Source: Datisca glomerata
Lineage: Eukaryota; Streptophyta; Magnoliopsida; Cucurbitales; Datiscaceae
Assembly: GCA_003255025.1 (NCBI GenBank)
Contig: QANY01006190.1
Coordinates: 782,317-846,316 of the forward strand
DNA length: 64,000 nucleotides
Direction: 5' to 3'
The notes below the pieces were generated by a model. That model saw nothing but the letters and a program-made list of their open reading frames with translations. It did no database searches and had not been told where the DNA came from. Both the position numbers and the translations under genes were made by a program. Positions 16,376 through 28,144 of this stretch are shown here, piece after piece. The number at the start of each line of letters is the position of its first letter. Position 1 is the first letter of the stretch.

Positions 16376-17799
16376 ACTTTTTTTGTTTTGTCTCCTTAAT
16401 ATTACATATTTTTGTAGTCGACGCCTCCTCCATCACGCTTTCCGGTAGAAAGATGAGGCTAATGAGGAGGATGGGGCCATTAAAAAGGAAGAAAAGAAGA
16501 TGAAGAGGTCCGGAGAGGCCATCTAAAAAACAGAGGAGAAGAAGGTTGTGTCCAAGAAGTTCAGCGGACATGAATATTGAGTGGGGGAATTTCTGATTGG
16601 AATGGACCAAAAGGTCGCTTCAATGGATAAGAAGATTTTGTCCATGCAATCAAGCATTCCCCTTGTAATTTCCTAAATTAAAATTTTGATGGATCATCTG
16701 AAAACATGGAGGCCATATGATTACTCATTCTGTCATTGATTTGACATGATGATGTCTAGCGACGGGGAGGATGTGGAGATTGAGAAGGAAGTGAAAAAAT
16801 GAAGAATGAGAGAAGGATAAAAATAAGAAGTTATGGTAGAGAATGAAGAACAAAAAGAGATGGTAGAGGAGGAAGAAGAATAAGAGAAGGAACGAAAGGA
16901 AAAAGAAAATGAAAAAGAAGAAAAGGAAGGAGAGAAAGTCGAAGAAAATGAAGAAGAGAATGAAAGTAATAAGGAGGAGGAAGGTGAAAAGAAAGAAGAT
17001 GAAGAAAAAAACATAAGGGAAAAAATAGAAAAAGAAATGGAAGAGAAAAAGAAAAAGAAGAAAAAGCAAAAGCAGAAGAAGATTAAGAAAAATAAGAAAA
17101 AGAAAAAAAGGAACAAAATGTTGCATCGATAATATCTGCATTGATAGATTCGGTTCGGTCAACGGAGCAGTCCAACGATGGAGAAGAAGAATAGCTTGTC
17201 TTTCTTGGTGAACTTGGTAAGAGGAATATAAAAAGATCTCGAGTCCTAGAGTCACCTAATTGAGAAACCGAAAAGGCTGAAAAGAAAAAGTAGCGAAGGA
17301 AAAAGAATGATGAGAATATCGTTGTCAAAATGGACTTTAGACCTTTTCAAGCATATGGTAATATATCTTATGAGGATGAAACTCATTTTAAAGCCCGGTT
17401 CACCTCCCCAAGGGCAAAGTAAGTTCTGTAGTTTTCTTGTACACTTCTTCTTCGTATAGTATTCACAATGGTTACACTGACATCGTGTAACTATCATGTA
17501 GTAAACCAATCATGTACCTAACTTTGATCATATACTTACGTTGTACAGGAACGAGAAAGTGGACGTTGAATTTTGCTTGAGTCAGATGTAAGAAGTTATT
17601 TATAATATTTTTTAATGTGGTATTTAAAATAACTATAAATATCTTAACTAATCTTTATTACATTGCAGTATTTCAATGCATACCTGGATCTCGTGAGGAA
17701 GGATTTGCAAGAATACAACCCTTAAATCAGAATCAATGTTGGTGATTTGTTTCTGCAAGTAAGTATGGTTTATTTTTTAACTTAATGAATTGCACACCG

Positions 17800-18060
17800 T
17801 AGTCTATAACCCTCGTCTAAACATCGTGTAGACTACACGAGGCACTCACGCTCCCTCGCGTAGACTTGTGTAGACTACACGAGGCCTTCACTAACCTCGT
17901 GTAGACTACACGAGGCCTTCACTGACCTCGTGTAGAATTCTTGTAGACTATACGAGGCCTTCACGCTCCCTCGTGTAAACTTCAAATAAACTACACGAGG
18001 CCTTCATGGGCCCCGTGTAGACTACACAAGGCTTTCACAGGCCTCATGTAGTCTTCATGA
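17800..18060. repeat. Palindromic array type 1, second internal block (ACGAGGCCTTCAC variant)
   Basis: Here the unit is longer: CGTGTAGACTACACGAGG plus CCTTCAC, repeated about every 42-45 bp, seven or so times. This homogeneous sub-array just upstream of the peptidase exon suggests local tandem amplification of one variant. Confidence 0.85.
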
Positions 18061-18810
18061 CCATTTTTTATTGACGTTGAGGATTTAAATTTTTTCTCAT
18101 GACATTACAGGAGAACCTGTCTGGCCGAATGGCAAATTTTGAGCAAGATCTCGCGGGCTGGGATATTCACGTTGATGATCAGCTCTGGTACCTGGTAATC
18201 GACTTGCAGACAAATTTTGGAAGGAGCTGGGAATACTCGGATAAGGTTATTTTTCCGATGAATGTGAACCGCAGTCATCGGATTATGGCTAAACTTGATT
18301 TGATTGGCCAGTTATTCGTATTTATAACTTCGTGAATACGCCATATCAACGCTATTTATACATTGAAATAATGAAATCTTTCATGAAGATTGTCCCTTGG
18401 CTGGCTCAGATGATGAATATTTATGAGAGAAGACAGGAGGTGCAACCCAAATATGAGTGGAAATATGATCATGAAAGTGTCCACAACAAGAGAACGAATA
18501 AGTGGAATATACATTTTTTTGAAAGTCCACTTAAAATTTCATACATATTATTTAATTGTGATTTTACATTTCATGTGTTTTGTAGGTTCGATTGTGGGGT
18601 ATTTACCCTTAAGTTTGTCGAAGCCCTCGCATATGGGAAGAACCTCCAAGAAATAACTCAACAACAAACGCCAAAATATCAAAGACGTCTACAATTGAGT
18701 TATTTGCACGTGGCAATGTTGTACCGAGATAATATGGATGACGAATTGCAATTGAGTTACTTTACAAGTATATTTTTATATTAATATTTAATTTAAGTCT
18801 ACAAATGTCA

Positions 18811-20639
18811 TTATTTATTTTTAAGTGGTTTGGTCATCCTTTTGAGATAAATGAATTGGATGTCTGCATGTTTGTGTCGGTTGTGGCCAATTTGCCCACA
18901 ACGTTTGCACTTCCTTCTCACTAGTTCTTCACCTCTAGATGGAATTCTCTTTGTCCTAGGTCTGCAACTTTGCCGCCTCGTTATAGATGGCAATACCTAT
19001 TTTTCATGAACCTCCTCGCTGATGACCCAATCTACTTGATCCCCAAGAGAATGTATTGTTTCCGCATACGCAGCCATTAAAGCCTCATTTTTGTAGAAGC
19101 TCTAACATATACTGTATGTGAAAATATTACGCTGTCGGCATACAGCCAACGCATGCGTGCATGGAATTTGATCGAGATCAAATTCTCTGCACGTACAAGT
19201 CTTAAGATGCAAGTTTTCTACTGCTTCTTTACCCCTACACGCAACATGAAACTCATAGATGTTGGAAAGAAATAAGAATAGTGTACGTGATGCAACATGC
19301 TTCTTATTAAGCTCAGTCTCAACCTAATCTGTCATATGCGAGGTGATTTGACAAGCAACCGTTCGTCGTTCATATAACCACCATTATAAAATGTCACGGA
19401 TATGTTCTATAAACCATGTAATGAGAAGCTTTCTAACGTCCTTCCAAACCTCATTCAAACATTCCAGATGTTTCTAGTCATTATACTATACCGTCTTCCA
19501 CCAAAACGGGAACTTGCCCACCTCTCAACTCCCCTCACCAACATGTATTGTGAAATATCTGAAAATACATCTGTAAAATGAATCATCAGCCAATTAAATT
19601 CTGATTGACGGTATATATTTACTACTCTAAAAAATAATGCGGCCACATCTTCCTTTTTATAAATTGATTTGGTATTTTGGCCAATATGGAAGATGCAAGC
19701 TCCATGAAGCGCATTGGGAAAGGCAACTTGTACAACGATTTAGTATGCTTTTATGCATGTCGGATATAAATATCAAGTCTGCCGGATCACCGATTACGTC
19801 ATGAATTTTACGGAATAACTATTTCCATGAATCATTGTTTTCTGAATCTGCAATTCCAAATATAATGAGTTATACTTAGTTGTTCCCATCCTTTGCTGAC
19901 CAATCAATGAATATGTAGCTTGATGGTGTTCATGTCTTAAAACTTCACATGTGCATGTATATGCATTAATGAACTTTGTAACTTTGAAGTATGAACAAAT
20001 TTTCAATTTCATGGCTCGTAACCTCCATTGGCATGTTTTCTCAACACATACAAGTACCAATATTGCCTGGCTTGCCTTGAAGATCTGACATTCAAAATTT
20101 CTTCGGATGGCCATCATACGAGCAACCTTAAGTAGCTCGGCTTTATCACTGTACAAATCATTCATATTCATTGTGTCTGTTACAAGCTGATTCAAATAAG
20201 CTCGTTGCTCACTGGACAAATGACGTTGTTCATCCAAATCAGGTTGTGATAGCAATTGACAAGTGGTCTCGGGTTCACCACCGGTATTCAAGTGTGGAAT
20301 TATTGTATGGATGTCTCCACTGATGGCTTCATCATGGTCATCTCCACGGTTTACATCATTATACGCCCCCTAATCAAAATCATCATAATCTCCATCAACA
20401 TCAACATCATCATCCTCAAAAACATTATAATCGTGATGACAAAAAATATCTTCATCGTGATAGTTCCTTTCAAAATAATCAAAACTCTCAAAGTGAGGAG
20501 TGCTTTCATGTAGAGGTTGTCCTGACATTTGTGTTTCAGGAACCCAACTTTGATAAAATCCTGTAGTTTCAGGAACCCGAGGTTGTTGTGACATTGTGGT
20601 TTGAGGAACCGAGTTTTGAGATGGAAAAAATTTAGGCAT
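18811..20639 (-). pseudogene. MuDR-type (MULE) transposase of element A, degenerate
   Basis: Minus-strand pieces in the right order for a MULE transposase. First comes an acidic N-terminus (20639-20370). Next is the MuDR DNA-binding-type domain (20291-19860; CQWRLRAMK, FKVTKFINAYTC). Part of the MULE catalytic domain follows at ~19840-19700 (NNDSW, DLIFISDMHKSI). After that come the ERWASSRFGGRRYSIMT-type segment at 19560-19460, a SWIM zinc finger at ~19190 (CTCREFDLDQIPCTHA), and a C-terminal zinc knuckle CKRCGQIGHNRHKH near 18900. Stops and frame changes separate the pieces, so the catalytic DDE set is incomplete. The gene faces the Ulp1-like gene, ending ~30 bp from it. Confidence 0.8.
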
Positions 20640-20999
20640 GGTACTTACAACTAGTGGGCTTCTAAGTGATTCTGATCGATTATCCGTAACAAAGAACTAT
20701 AAATCTCTATCCTTTAAAATTTCAGCAGGAGGGCATGAGACATGACTTCTATAAAAAAATTATGGACATATCATAATTTGAGGGGTCTGTTTGAAGTTTT
20801 TCATGCAATATACCCAATAGCTCGTGGGAAGTGCAGTTAGTAGATATCTTCAATAATTTGATATTTTCTCCCCTAAAAACCCATGTTGTACCATTTTTCA
20901 TCCAATCTCTATCGCGGATTACAAAAATTCAAACTTCAGACATATCTGTATATACATCAATGAAGGAAGTCAATACAAGAGTAATACATAATGAAATGA

Positions 21000-21345
21000 A
21001 ATATTACACGATGATCGTGTAATGTACACGAGGCTTTCACGATCACCGTGTAGTTATCGTCTAGTGTACACTACACGATGATCGTGTAGACCTCGTGTAC
21101 TGTAATAAGCACTACACGATGCTCGTGTAGTTCCATCGTGTAGACCACACGAGGATCGTGTAGTCCTAGATTAGTGTAATAGATGATACACGCTGCTCGT
21201 GAACTGCTGGAGAATTTCCTGATGCACTACATGATCGTGTAGTGTACACGAGGTCTACACGGGGCTCGTGTACCCTGCGTGTAGTTTACACGATGACTAC
21301 ACGAGGCTCGTGTATTACTCGTGTAGACCTCATTTTACACTACAC
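21000..21345. repeat. Palindromic array type 1, right subterminal block of element A
   Basis: Dense copies of CACGATGATCGTGTAG, CGAGGATCGTGTAGTC and relatives. It mirrors the left subterminal block and lies upstream of the transposase start, so it could bind transposase or act in its promoter; that is inference. Confidence 0.85.
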
Positions 21346-21818
21346 CATCATTTGTAGTGATCATGTATAATAAAGGAACTTCAAACAACGTTCTAGAAAG
21401 AAGAAAACAAGTAAATATTCTCAGAAAACTCATGAAGTGAAAAACTCATGAAAGAAGAAAGAAGACAAGTAAATATTTCTAGAAAGATGAAAACAAAACT
21501 TATACTGTTCCATATAGAAGAACTAGCAATCATTCGCTGGTGTAAGAAGAATGAAGAAGACGAAGAAGGAAACTTATAAAAAGTAGAAAAAAAGGGAAAA
21601 ACAAATAAGGAGAAATGGGATGGGGTGGGTATGAAGGTTTTGAATGTTAAGTGACTAGACCATGACATTTGATTGGACAGCTTGTAAGAAGGGCAACGGA
21701 GGAAAAAGTGAATAAAGTGAAGGAAAAGTGGGCTAGGGGTTAGGGTAAGCGAAAATTAGTGTTAGGGTTCATTTCTGCAAAATAGTTGATGCAGGGGTCT
21801 AATTTAGTAAAAAAACTC

Positions 21819-24800
21819 ATTTGTAAATCTATACCATTTTCATTTTGGTTAAGGATTTTTAAAATCATGTATCAAAATCTAGAATTTTATACCTCTAGTC
21901 CACCACAATCAATATAAAAAAATATAAAAAAAATGCCAACTCTATCTTTCATCATCATTTCTTTCTCGTTTCCCCATGTAAAGATCAAATCAATACTCAC
22001 TCCCTCACTCTTCTTCTTCCCCTCATTGTTTCCTCCATGCTTTCTAGTTCATTTCCTCCATGCTTTCTAGTTCGTTCCCTCCATGCTTTCCTATTAGACC
22101 ATGGCATAGTCATTTTTTTCTCGAGAAAACTTTTTTTTTCATTTAGATTTTGTGAATTCTTTCACACTTCTTTGGGTGTAAGTTTGTTGATTGAAATTTA
22201 AGTGATTATAAACCGACGAGGGGTTCAAGATTAATTATTATGTGAATGATGTTAATTTCTATATCTAGATTGCTCACTAACAGGAAATAAAGATGATTAC
22301 TTGAAAGGTTCAAGTAGTGCTTTTTTACTACTTGAACTCTCCAAGTAGTCACATGCTCTCTCTATAAATCATTGCATGAAACAAAATGACTACTTGAATG
22401 GTTCAAGTAGTCATAAAATATTATTTGAACCATTCAAGTAGTTACACGCCTCTATCTAAAACCGATGACAACAGATAATTTGACCGCTTCAAGGGTTCAA
22501 GTCATATTTTTTTTACTACTTGGACCATTCAAGTAGTCGCATGCTCTCTGTATAAATCACGACATAAAACAAATGACTACTTGAAGAGTTCAAGTAGTCT
22601 TTTTTTACTACCTAAACCCTTCAAATAGTGATTTGCTTACTGGACAATAGACTTTCGAGAGAAAAATAAAACTACTTAAAGGGTTCTAGTAGCAAAAAAT
22701 TACTACTCGAACCCTTCAAGTAGTGACAAGTTTACTGGATAATAAACTTCATGAGGAAAAAAACTACTTGAAGGTTCAAGTAGTAAAAAATTATTATTTG
22801 AACCCTTCAAGTAGTGATGAGCTTAATGGACAACAGATTTCAAGAGAGAAAAAAAATACTTGAAGGGTTTAGGTACTTATAAAACACTACTTAAACCCTT
22901 TAAGTAGTAAAAAGTTTACTGGACAACAGATTTCAAGAGAAAAAAAGCTACTTAAAGGGTTTAAATAGTAAAAAATGATTATTTGAACCCTTCAAATAAT
23001 CATTTTTGTCTCTAGCAGTCAATTTTCCAGTGAGCATGTGATTACTTGAAATGTTAAAGTAGTCATTTTTTACTACTTGAACCCTTCAAGTAATTTTTTT
23101 CTCTTGAAGTCTGATGTCTAGTAAGCTCGTCACTACTTGAAGGGTTCAAGTAGTGATGCGGATGGTGCAACTTTAAAATTTTTGAAACAAATGAATCGTG
23201 GCACTCGCATGTCAACTTCTAGAGGGCATAACTTTTGATTTGGGTGGAACTTTACGGCCTGTAAGATATCAAATCAAAACTTATTCAGAGATCTATATGT
23301 GTGACAGATAACCCATTGCAGCTCAAATTTGGGTTAAAAATACTATTTTAAGCACTTTCAAGGGCCCGGAAGTTGTTTCGGTCGTAATTTTAGGCATTTT
23401 CATAATTTCCATCTCTTTTAATTTTAGAGTTTTTTATAGTAGTATAAATTCATCTTATTCGGTTTGTTTAAACAGTTTTGATATTTTAATGAGAAAATCA
23501 TTCACCTTTCATGGGAAAAAAATTTACTTGAAGGGTTCAAGTAGTAAAAAACTATTACTTAAACCCTTCAAGCAGTGCCGAGCTTACTGGGTAACAAATT
23601 TTAAAAGAAAAAAAATACTTGAAGGGTTTAAGTAGTAACAAATTAATACTTGAACCTTTGAAGGGTTTAAGTAGTAACAAAGTAATGATTTTCTTACTTG
23701 ACAATTGACTTCAAGAGAAAAAAAAACTACTTGAAGGGTTTTCAAGTAGTATAAAATTACTACTTGAACCTTTGAAGTAGTGACAAGCTTACTGGACAAC
23801 ATACTTCAAGAGAAAAACAACGTGACGGGTTCAAGAAGTAAAAATAACTACTTGAACCCTTCAAGTAGTCATAGAATATATACAATTTGCATTGGATTGT
23901 TGAATATGTATAATATACGTACAAAATAGATTGACAACCTCATTCTCGATTATTATTAAATAAAAATAACTAATTGTTTTTAATACATAATTCCAAGTAA
24001 TTACTTGTTTTGACTTTCAGAATAAAAACTACTACTTGAAGGGTTCAAAAAGAAGAAGAAGATAAAATATTTTTAAATTGAACCCTTCAAGTAGTCACAT
24101 GGTGTGTTGGTAATTGACTAACAAAAAAAACTACTTGAACCCTTCAAGTTGTCATAAACAACTACTTGAACCCTTCAAGTAGTGGTCTAATGTATGAGTG
24201 TTGATTTACAAAAAAAAGACTACTTGAACCCTTGAAGTAGTCATTTTGTTCTATGTAGTGATTTATACAGAAAGCATATGACTATTTGAAAGGTTCAAGT
24301 AGTCAAAAATCATTACCTGAACCCTTCGAGTAGTCAAATTATATGTAGTCGTATCTGACTACTTAAACCCTTCAAGTAGTGATTTTGATTTTAGAACTCA
24401 TGACAAGTAACTACTTGAAGGGTTCAAGTAGTTGTATCTGACTACTTAAACCCTTCAAGTAGTTACTTATTTTGACTTCCAGAATCAAAATCACTACTTG
24501 AAGGGTTCAAGTAATCATATGCAACTACTTGAACCCTTCAAGTAGTTACTTGTTTTACTTCCAGAATTAAAATCATTACTTACTTGAAGGATTCAAGTAG
24601 TCAGATACAACTAGTTGAACCCTTCAAGTAATTACGCCTTAACTTTCAGAATCAAAATCACTATTTGAAGGGTTCAAGTAGTCATATACAACTACTTGAG
24701 CCCTTGAAATAGTTATTTTTTTCACTTCCAGAATCAAATTTATTACTTGAAGGGTTCAAAATAAAATCTGAGTGTGTCTCGATGAATAAGAAGAAGAAGA

Positions 24801-25191
24801 AAAAGAATGGGTCTCGTTAAAGAAGAAAAATGGCTTTCATTGAAAAAGAAAAAGAAAAATTACTCACTTTCTCACTGAAAAATCGTAGTGTCTATTGAAT
24901 AATAACAAAAATAATAATTATAATGAGAAGAAGAAGTTGATGAAGTTGAAGATGGAGATGAAGAAGAAAAAGAAAACAAAAATATGAGCTTTGTTTAATA
25001 AATGAGAAGAAGTAGAATAAGAAGAGATGAATATATTGATTTGATTGTGCATTGGGAAGAGAAGAAAATTTGGTGATATTATTAATATTTAATTCAATTA
25101 TGTGGGTCTCATAGTATAGAATTCTGATTTTTTAAAAAGGGGTATAAAATCCTTAGGTAAAATAAAAATGGTATATTTATCCAAATAACCC
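21819..25191. mobile_element. Element C: non-autonomous MULE-like element with palindromic array type 2 (main part)
   Basis: The right terminus (inverted) reads GGGTTATTTGGATAAATATACC, continuing CATTTTTATTTTACCTAAGG. The left terminus reads ATTTGTAAATCTATACCATT followed by TTCATTTTGGTTAAGG. The first bases of the left end (GAGTT, from 14303) were separated from the rest when element A inserted, so C spans 14303-25191 with A nested inside. No coding sequence is recognised. The body is the type-2 palindromic array, then a purine-rich GAAGAA stretch. The flanking target duplication of C is not clear. Confidence 0.75.
22285..24760. repeat. Palindromic array type 2 (ACTACTTGAA-CCC/GGG-TTCAAGTAGT)
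   Basis: Dozens of copies of a 23-nt inverted repeat, arms ACTACTTGAA and TTCAAGTAGT around CCC or GGG, occur in both orientations with 20-100 bp of AT-rich spacer. Many are perfect; others differ by one or two bases in matching arm positions. Some spacers are themselves related (AAAATCACTACTTGAAGGG; CTTACTGGACAACAGA). A ~300-bp unrelated block without units lies at 23165-23520. No reading frame runs through. Confidence 0.9.
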
Positions 25192-26952
25192 GACTATAAA
25201 CTGGACAACTCATTTTGCAAAATTATAGCGATTGTCTAATTTTTACATATCCTAACTAATGGCCCACCTTCCCTTCAATTTTTCTCTTTTTTTTTCCATT
25301 GTCTTTCTTATACAGTGGCTCACATTCTCTCTCTTCGTTTTCATCTTCATTTCTCTCTCTCTCTCCTAAAAACTCATTTTCTCCAAAACTAAACACAACA
25401 AATGAGTTTTGTTAATTTTTATGGATTTTATTAACATTTATTAATTTTAATGGGTTTTGTTTAATTTTGATGGGTTTTGTTAATTTTGATGAGTTTTGTT
25501 AATTTTGAGAGAGAACGTAGCGAGAAAGACAGAACGTAGAGCATAGAGAGAGAGTCGACAAAGAGAGAGAACATCGAGATAAGAGGGTACACGATGCTCG
25601 TATACCCATCATGTAGTCTACATGATGGTTACACGATATTCGCATACCCATTGTGTAGTCTACGCAATGCTAAGATACTGGTATACCCGTCGTAGTCTAC
25701 ACGATGCTTGTGTACCCATCGTATAGTCTACACGATACATGTGTACTCATTGTATAGTATACAAGATAAATACACAATCATTGTGTAGTTGTCGTGAGCA
25801 CTACATATGTAATAGATTTTATTTTATATATTTATTTAAATATAAATAAATATGGAGGTTGAGTATTGAAAAAAATAAATTAACATTTGATTTGATGTTG
25901 TATAGGAGATGTATGAGGAGAAAGAATGAAGAAAAGCTAAGCGCACTACACGACAATCATGTAGCCATCATGTACATTACACGATGATTACACGACGATC
26001 GAGTAGTCATCGTGTACACTACATGACGATCATGTAGCTATCGTGTACTCATGGCTCGCCATCCACTTACTTATTCTTTATTCTTTTCTCCTAATATTTT
26101 TCTTACACAATATCAAATCAAATGTTAATTCATTCTTTTTCAACACTCAGTCTCCATATTTATTTATATTTAAATAAATATATAAAATTAAATATATTAT
26201 ATGTGTAGTGTACACGATAACCGCACGATCATCGTGACCCATGACACACCATTCACTTACTTTTTCTGCATTTTACCTCCAATATTTTTCTTCACAATAT
26301 CAAATCAAATGTCAATTCATTATTATTCAATACTCAATCTGCATATTTATTTATATTTAAATAAATATAAAATTAATTATATTAATGTGTTGTGCACACG
26401 ATAACTACACGACGATCGTGTAGTTATCCTGTAGACCACACAATGGGGTGCGCGGGCGTCATATATCCATCTTGTAGACTACACGATGGGTACACGAGCG
26501 TCGTGCAGCCATAATGTAAATGACACGATGGGTACACGGGCGTCGTGTACCCATCCTGTAAACTACATGATGGGTACACAGATATCGTGTACCCTATTTC
26601 TCTCAAAGTTCTCTCTCTCTCTCTCTCTACGTTTTCTCTCAAAGTTAACAAAACCCATGAAAATTAACAAAAATAACAAAACTCATTAAAATGAATAAAT
26701 GTTAACAAAACCCACAAAAATTAACAAAATTTACTGGGAAAATGGGTTTATAGGAAAATTAGGTTTCTAGGAGAAAGAGAGATGAAGATGCAAGATGAAG
26801 AGATAATGTGAGTCAGGGTGTAAGAAAGGGGAATTGGGGAAAAAAGAAAAAAATGAAGGGAATGTTGGCAATGGATTAGGGTAAGGAAAAATTAGGCTAT
26901 GGGTATAAGTTTGTAAAGTAAGTTATCCAAGGTATAGTTTAGCAAAAAACCC
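25192..26952. mobile_element. Element E: non-autonomous relative of element A
   Basis: The left side ACTATAAACTGGACAACTCA and the right side (inverted) ACTATACCTTGGATAACTTA begin terminal inverted repeats of ~75 bp, running on to CTAATTTTT and CCTAA stretches and a GCC(C)A end as in element A. The right end has an outer GGGTTTTTTGCTAA that the left end lacks; C ends exactly there, so the left tip of E is cut. Inside are only type-1 palindromes and a triplicated AT-rich block. It looks like a deletion derivative mobilised by an A-type transposase. Confidence 0.75.
25585..26590. repeat. Type-1 palindromes and a triplicated ~130-bp block in element E
   Basis: Type-1 palindromes occur at 25585-25800, 25940-26050, 26200-26235 and 26395-26590. 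Between them an AT-rich block containing ATTTATTTATATTTAAATAA and CAATATCAAATCAAATGT is present three times: inverted at 25805-25935, direct at 26065-26195, direct at 26240-26385. Two oppositely oriented copies make a large imperfect hairpin. Confidence 0.8.
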
Positions 26953-27518
26953 TTGGGGAAAGAGGAAGTAGAAGAGATAGAGATGTCACTTGGATTTAAC
27001 ATCAGTTTGTTGAAATTGGATGGAATGTTTGTTTTATATGAAAAAGTAAAGTTGGGGGTTATAAATGACTAAATTATCAGTTCAGAATTATAAATAACGG
27101 CAACTACAAAGTTCGAGAATTTAATTTATAGTCTTCCTTTCTTCTTTTTTTAGACTAATAGTGGGTTGTCTCACTTTCAAATGAAATTTTGTTCGAGAAA
27201 TTCTATAATTGTGTGAGAAAGACGTCCAATAGTGGGTCGTCTCACCTTGACAATTGTTGTTTTGGACTCTTGTGTCTATGATTATTGATTATTGTCATTT
27301 CTTGAAGATCATCATGATTGTTGCATTGGGTCAAGGTGTCATCATGATTGTTGCATTGGGTCAAGGTGTCATCATGATTTATCAAATACTTTTATTCAAA
27401 CATCAGTATTCTGCCAAAGACAAATTCTTTACTCATTTCATCTGAATTATTACTGAGATCATCATTATTGGATGGGTCCTTCAATTGCTGAAGAGTGGCT
27501 TTCCTGGATTCCTTTTGT
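26953..27518. other. Junction between element E and the virus-like block; short tandem repeat
   Basis: No gene recognised. A 30-bp unit starting CATCATGATTGTTGCATTGG is repeated at 27310-27339 and 27340-27369, with a partial third copy. A segment with TAGTGGGTTGTCTCAC and TAGTGGGTCGTCTCACC appears twice (27155-27180 and 27228-27247). Confidence 0.6.
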
Positions 27519-28144
27519 TCAGTAACTTGATTCAGAGTCAGATTCAGTATTTTTCTCCAAAAGGAGAAGTATTTCTTGGAGTAATTTTTTCTTTAATTTA
27601 GACTTTGGAGTTGTGTCCCTTGATTTATCCTTTGGAAAGGGTTTGTATTTGGACTTTGATTTGGGTTTGGAAGAATTTGGATTAGATATTTTTATTTGTA
27701 GAGTTAGTTCAATGGGCTCATTAATTTTTAATAGAGCTTGAATGAAAGGATTTGCTAGTCTCATATTGGGATGGATACTTGCAAATTCATAATTGATGGA
27801 TGCAATAATTTTTTGGGTGTTCAACTTATCCCATCATCTAACATAATATTCTCTGGTGAAAATTCATTTTTCAATCGAGTATTGCCATTTCAAAATCTAA
27901 GGTATTTTGTATTTTATTGAAAAACAAAGTATTTGGGGAAATAAAATCTCAATTGGTGCGGGCTTGTAACCCTTTAAAAATAATTGAAACATTATTGTAA
28001 ATCAACTGAAAAAAGTTCTAAGGTAAAACCATGAATGGACCACCATTTTAAGAACCAGCTTGGAGAATCAATTTTGAAACTGTTATCAAAATTTTAAAAC
28101 TAAAAGTGAGAGAAATCACTATTTTGATGCAATAAAATCTTGTG
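27519..28144 (-). pseudogene. Virus-like polyprotein copy 1, C-terminal part, broken
   Basis: Continues the frame of the AlkB-domain piece after an in-frame TGA at 28145-28147. It aligns along its length with the second copy at 29158-29830 and ends in a Ser/Lys-rich tail (27519-27640). Further in-frame TGA codons lie at 27834-27836 and 27864-27866. At 28145 and 27834 the second copy keeps TGG, so those two are Trp-to-stop changes. I infer an endogenous pararetrovirus-like or related element, without a reverse transcriptase to prove it. Confidence 0.5.

Larger units (their letters stand above)
15109..18783 (+). pseudogene. DUF1985 / Ulp1 (C48) SUMO-protease-like gene of element A, degenerate
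   Basis: A reading frame starting ATGGCTTCATCA at 15109 shows a DUF1985 domain at about 15300-15760 (key stretches IWFIVNKEPLYFSKKKFSLM and MTLIYLLEPFVFGKEN, LVDDLEAFNKYPWG). A Lys/Glu-rich linker is encoded at 16750-17300. The C-terminal peptidase part at 18099-18770 has the His-region motif NRSHRIMAKLDL and the Cys-region motif FDCGVFTLKFVEAL. C48 enzymes remove SUMO from proteins; here the gene is cargo of a transposon. TAA codons occur near 15125 and 15277, and frames change around 15515, 18335 and 18580. Palindromic arrays separate the exons. The His, Asp and Cys order matches the family, but with these breaks the product cannot be active. Confidence 0.75.
14317..21818. mobile_element. 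Element A: 7.5-kb Mutator-like element carrying transposase and Ulp1-like genes
   Basis: The terminal inverted repeats span ~90 bp or more: left from GGGTTGTTTGCAAAAATAG, right (inverted) from GAGTTTTTTTACTAAATTAG, both running into AACACTAATTTTCGCTT and then a CCCTA-rich, GCCCAC-containing stretch. A perfect 9-bp duplication flanks the element. Inside, a DUF1985/Ulp1-like gene (plus) and a MuDR-type transposase (minus) point at each other. Both are decayed, so this copy is not autonomous now. MULEs with an Ulp1-like second gene are known in plants (Kaonashi-type elements of Arabidopsis, similar ones in melon). Arrays of CGTGTAG/CTACACG palindromes occupy both subterminal regions and the gaps between exons. 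Confidence 0.9.

Noticed and set aside
16725..17255. Long minus-strand Phe/Leu-rich frame that looks like a membrane protein
   Set aside because: It is the antisense of the Lys/Glu-rich linker of the Ulp1-like gene; low-complexity GAA/AAG sequence keeps it open.
22285..24760. CRISPR array from regularly recurring short palindromes
   Set aside because: The surroundings are plant nuclear DNA with spliced genes. Repeats occur in both orientations with irregular spacing, spacers are related rather than unique, and no cas gene is present.
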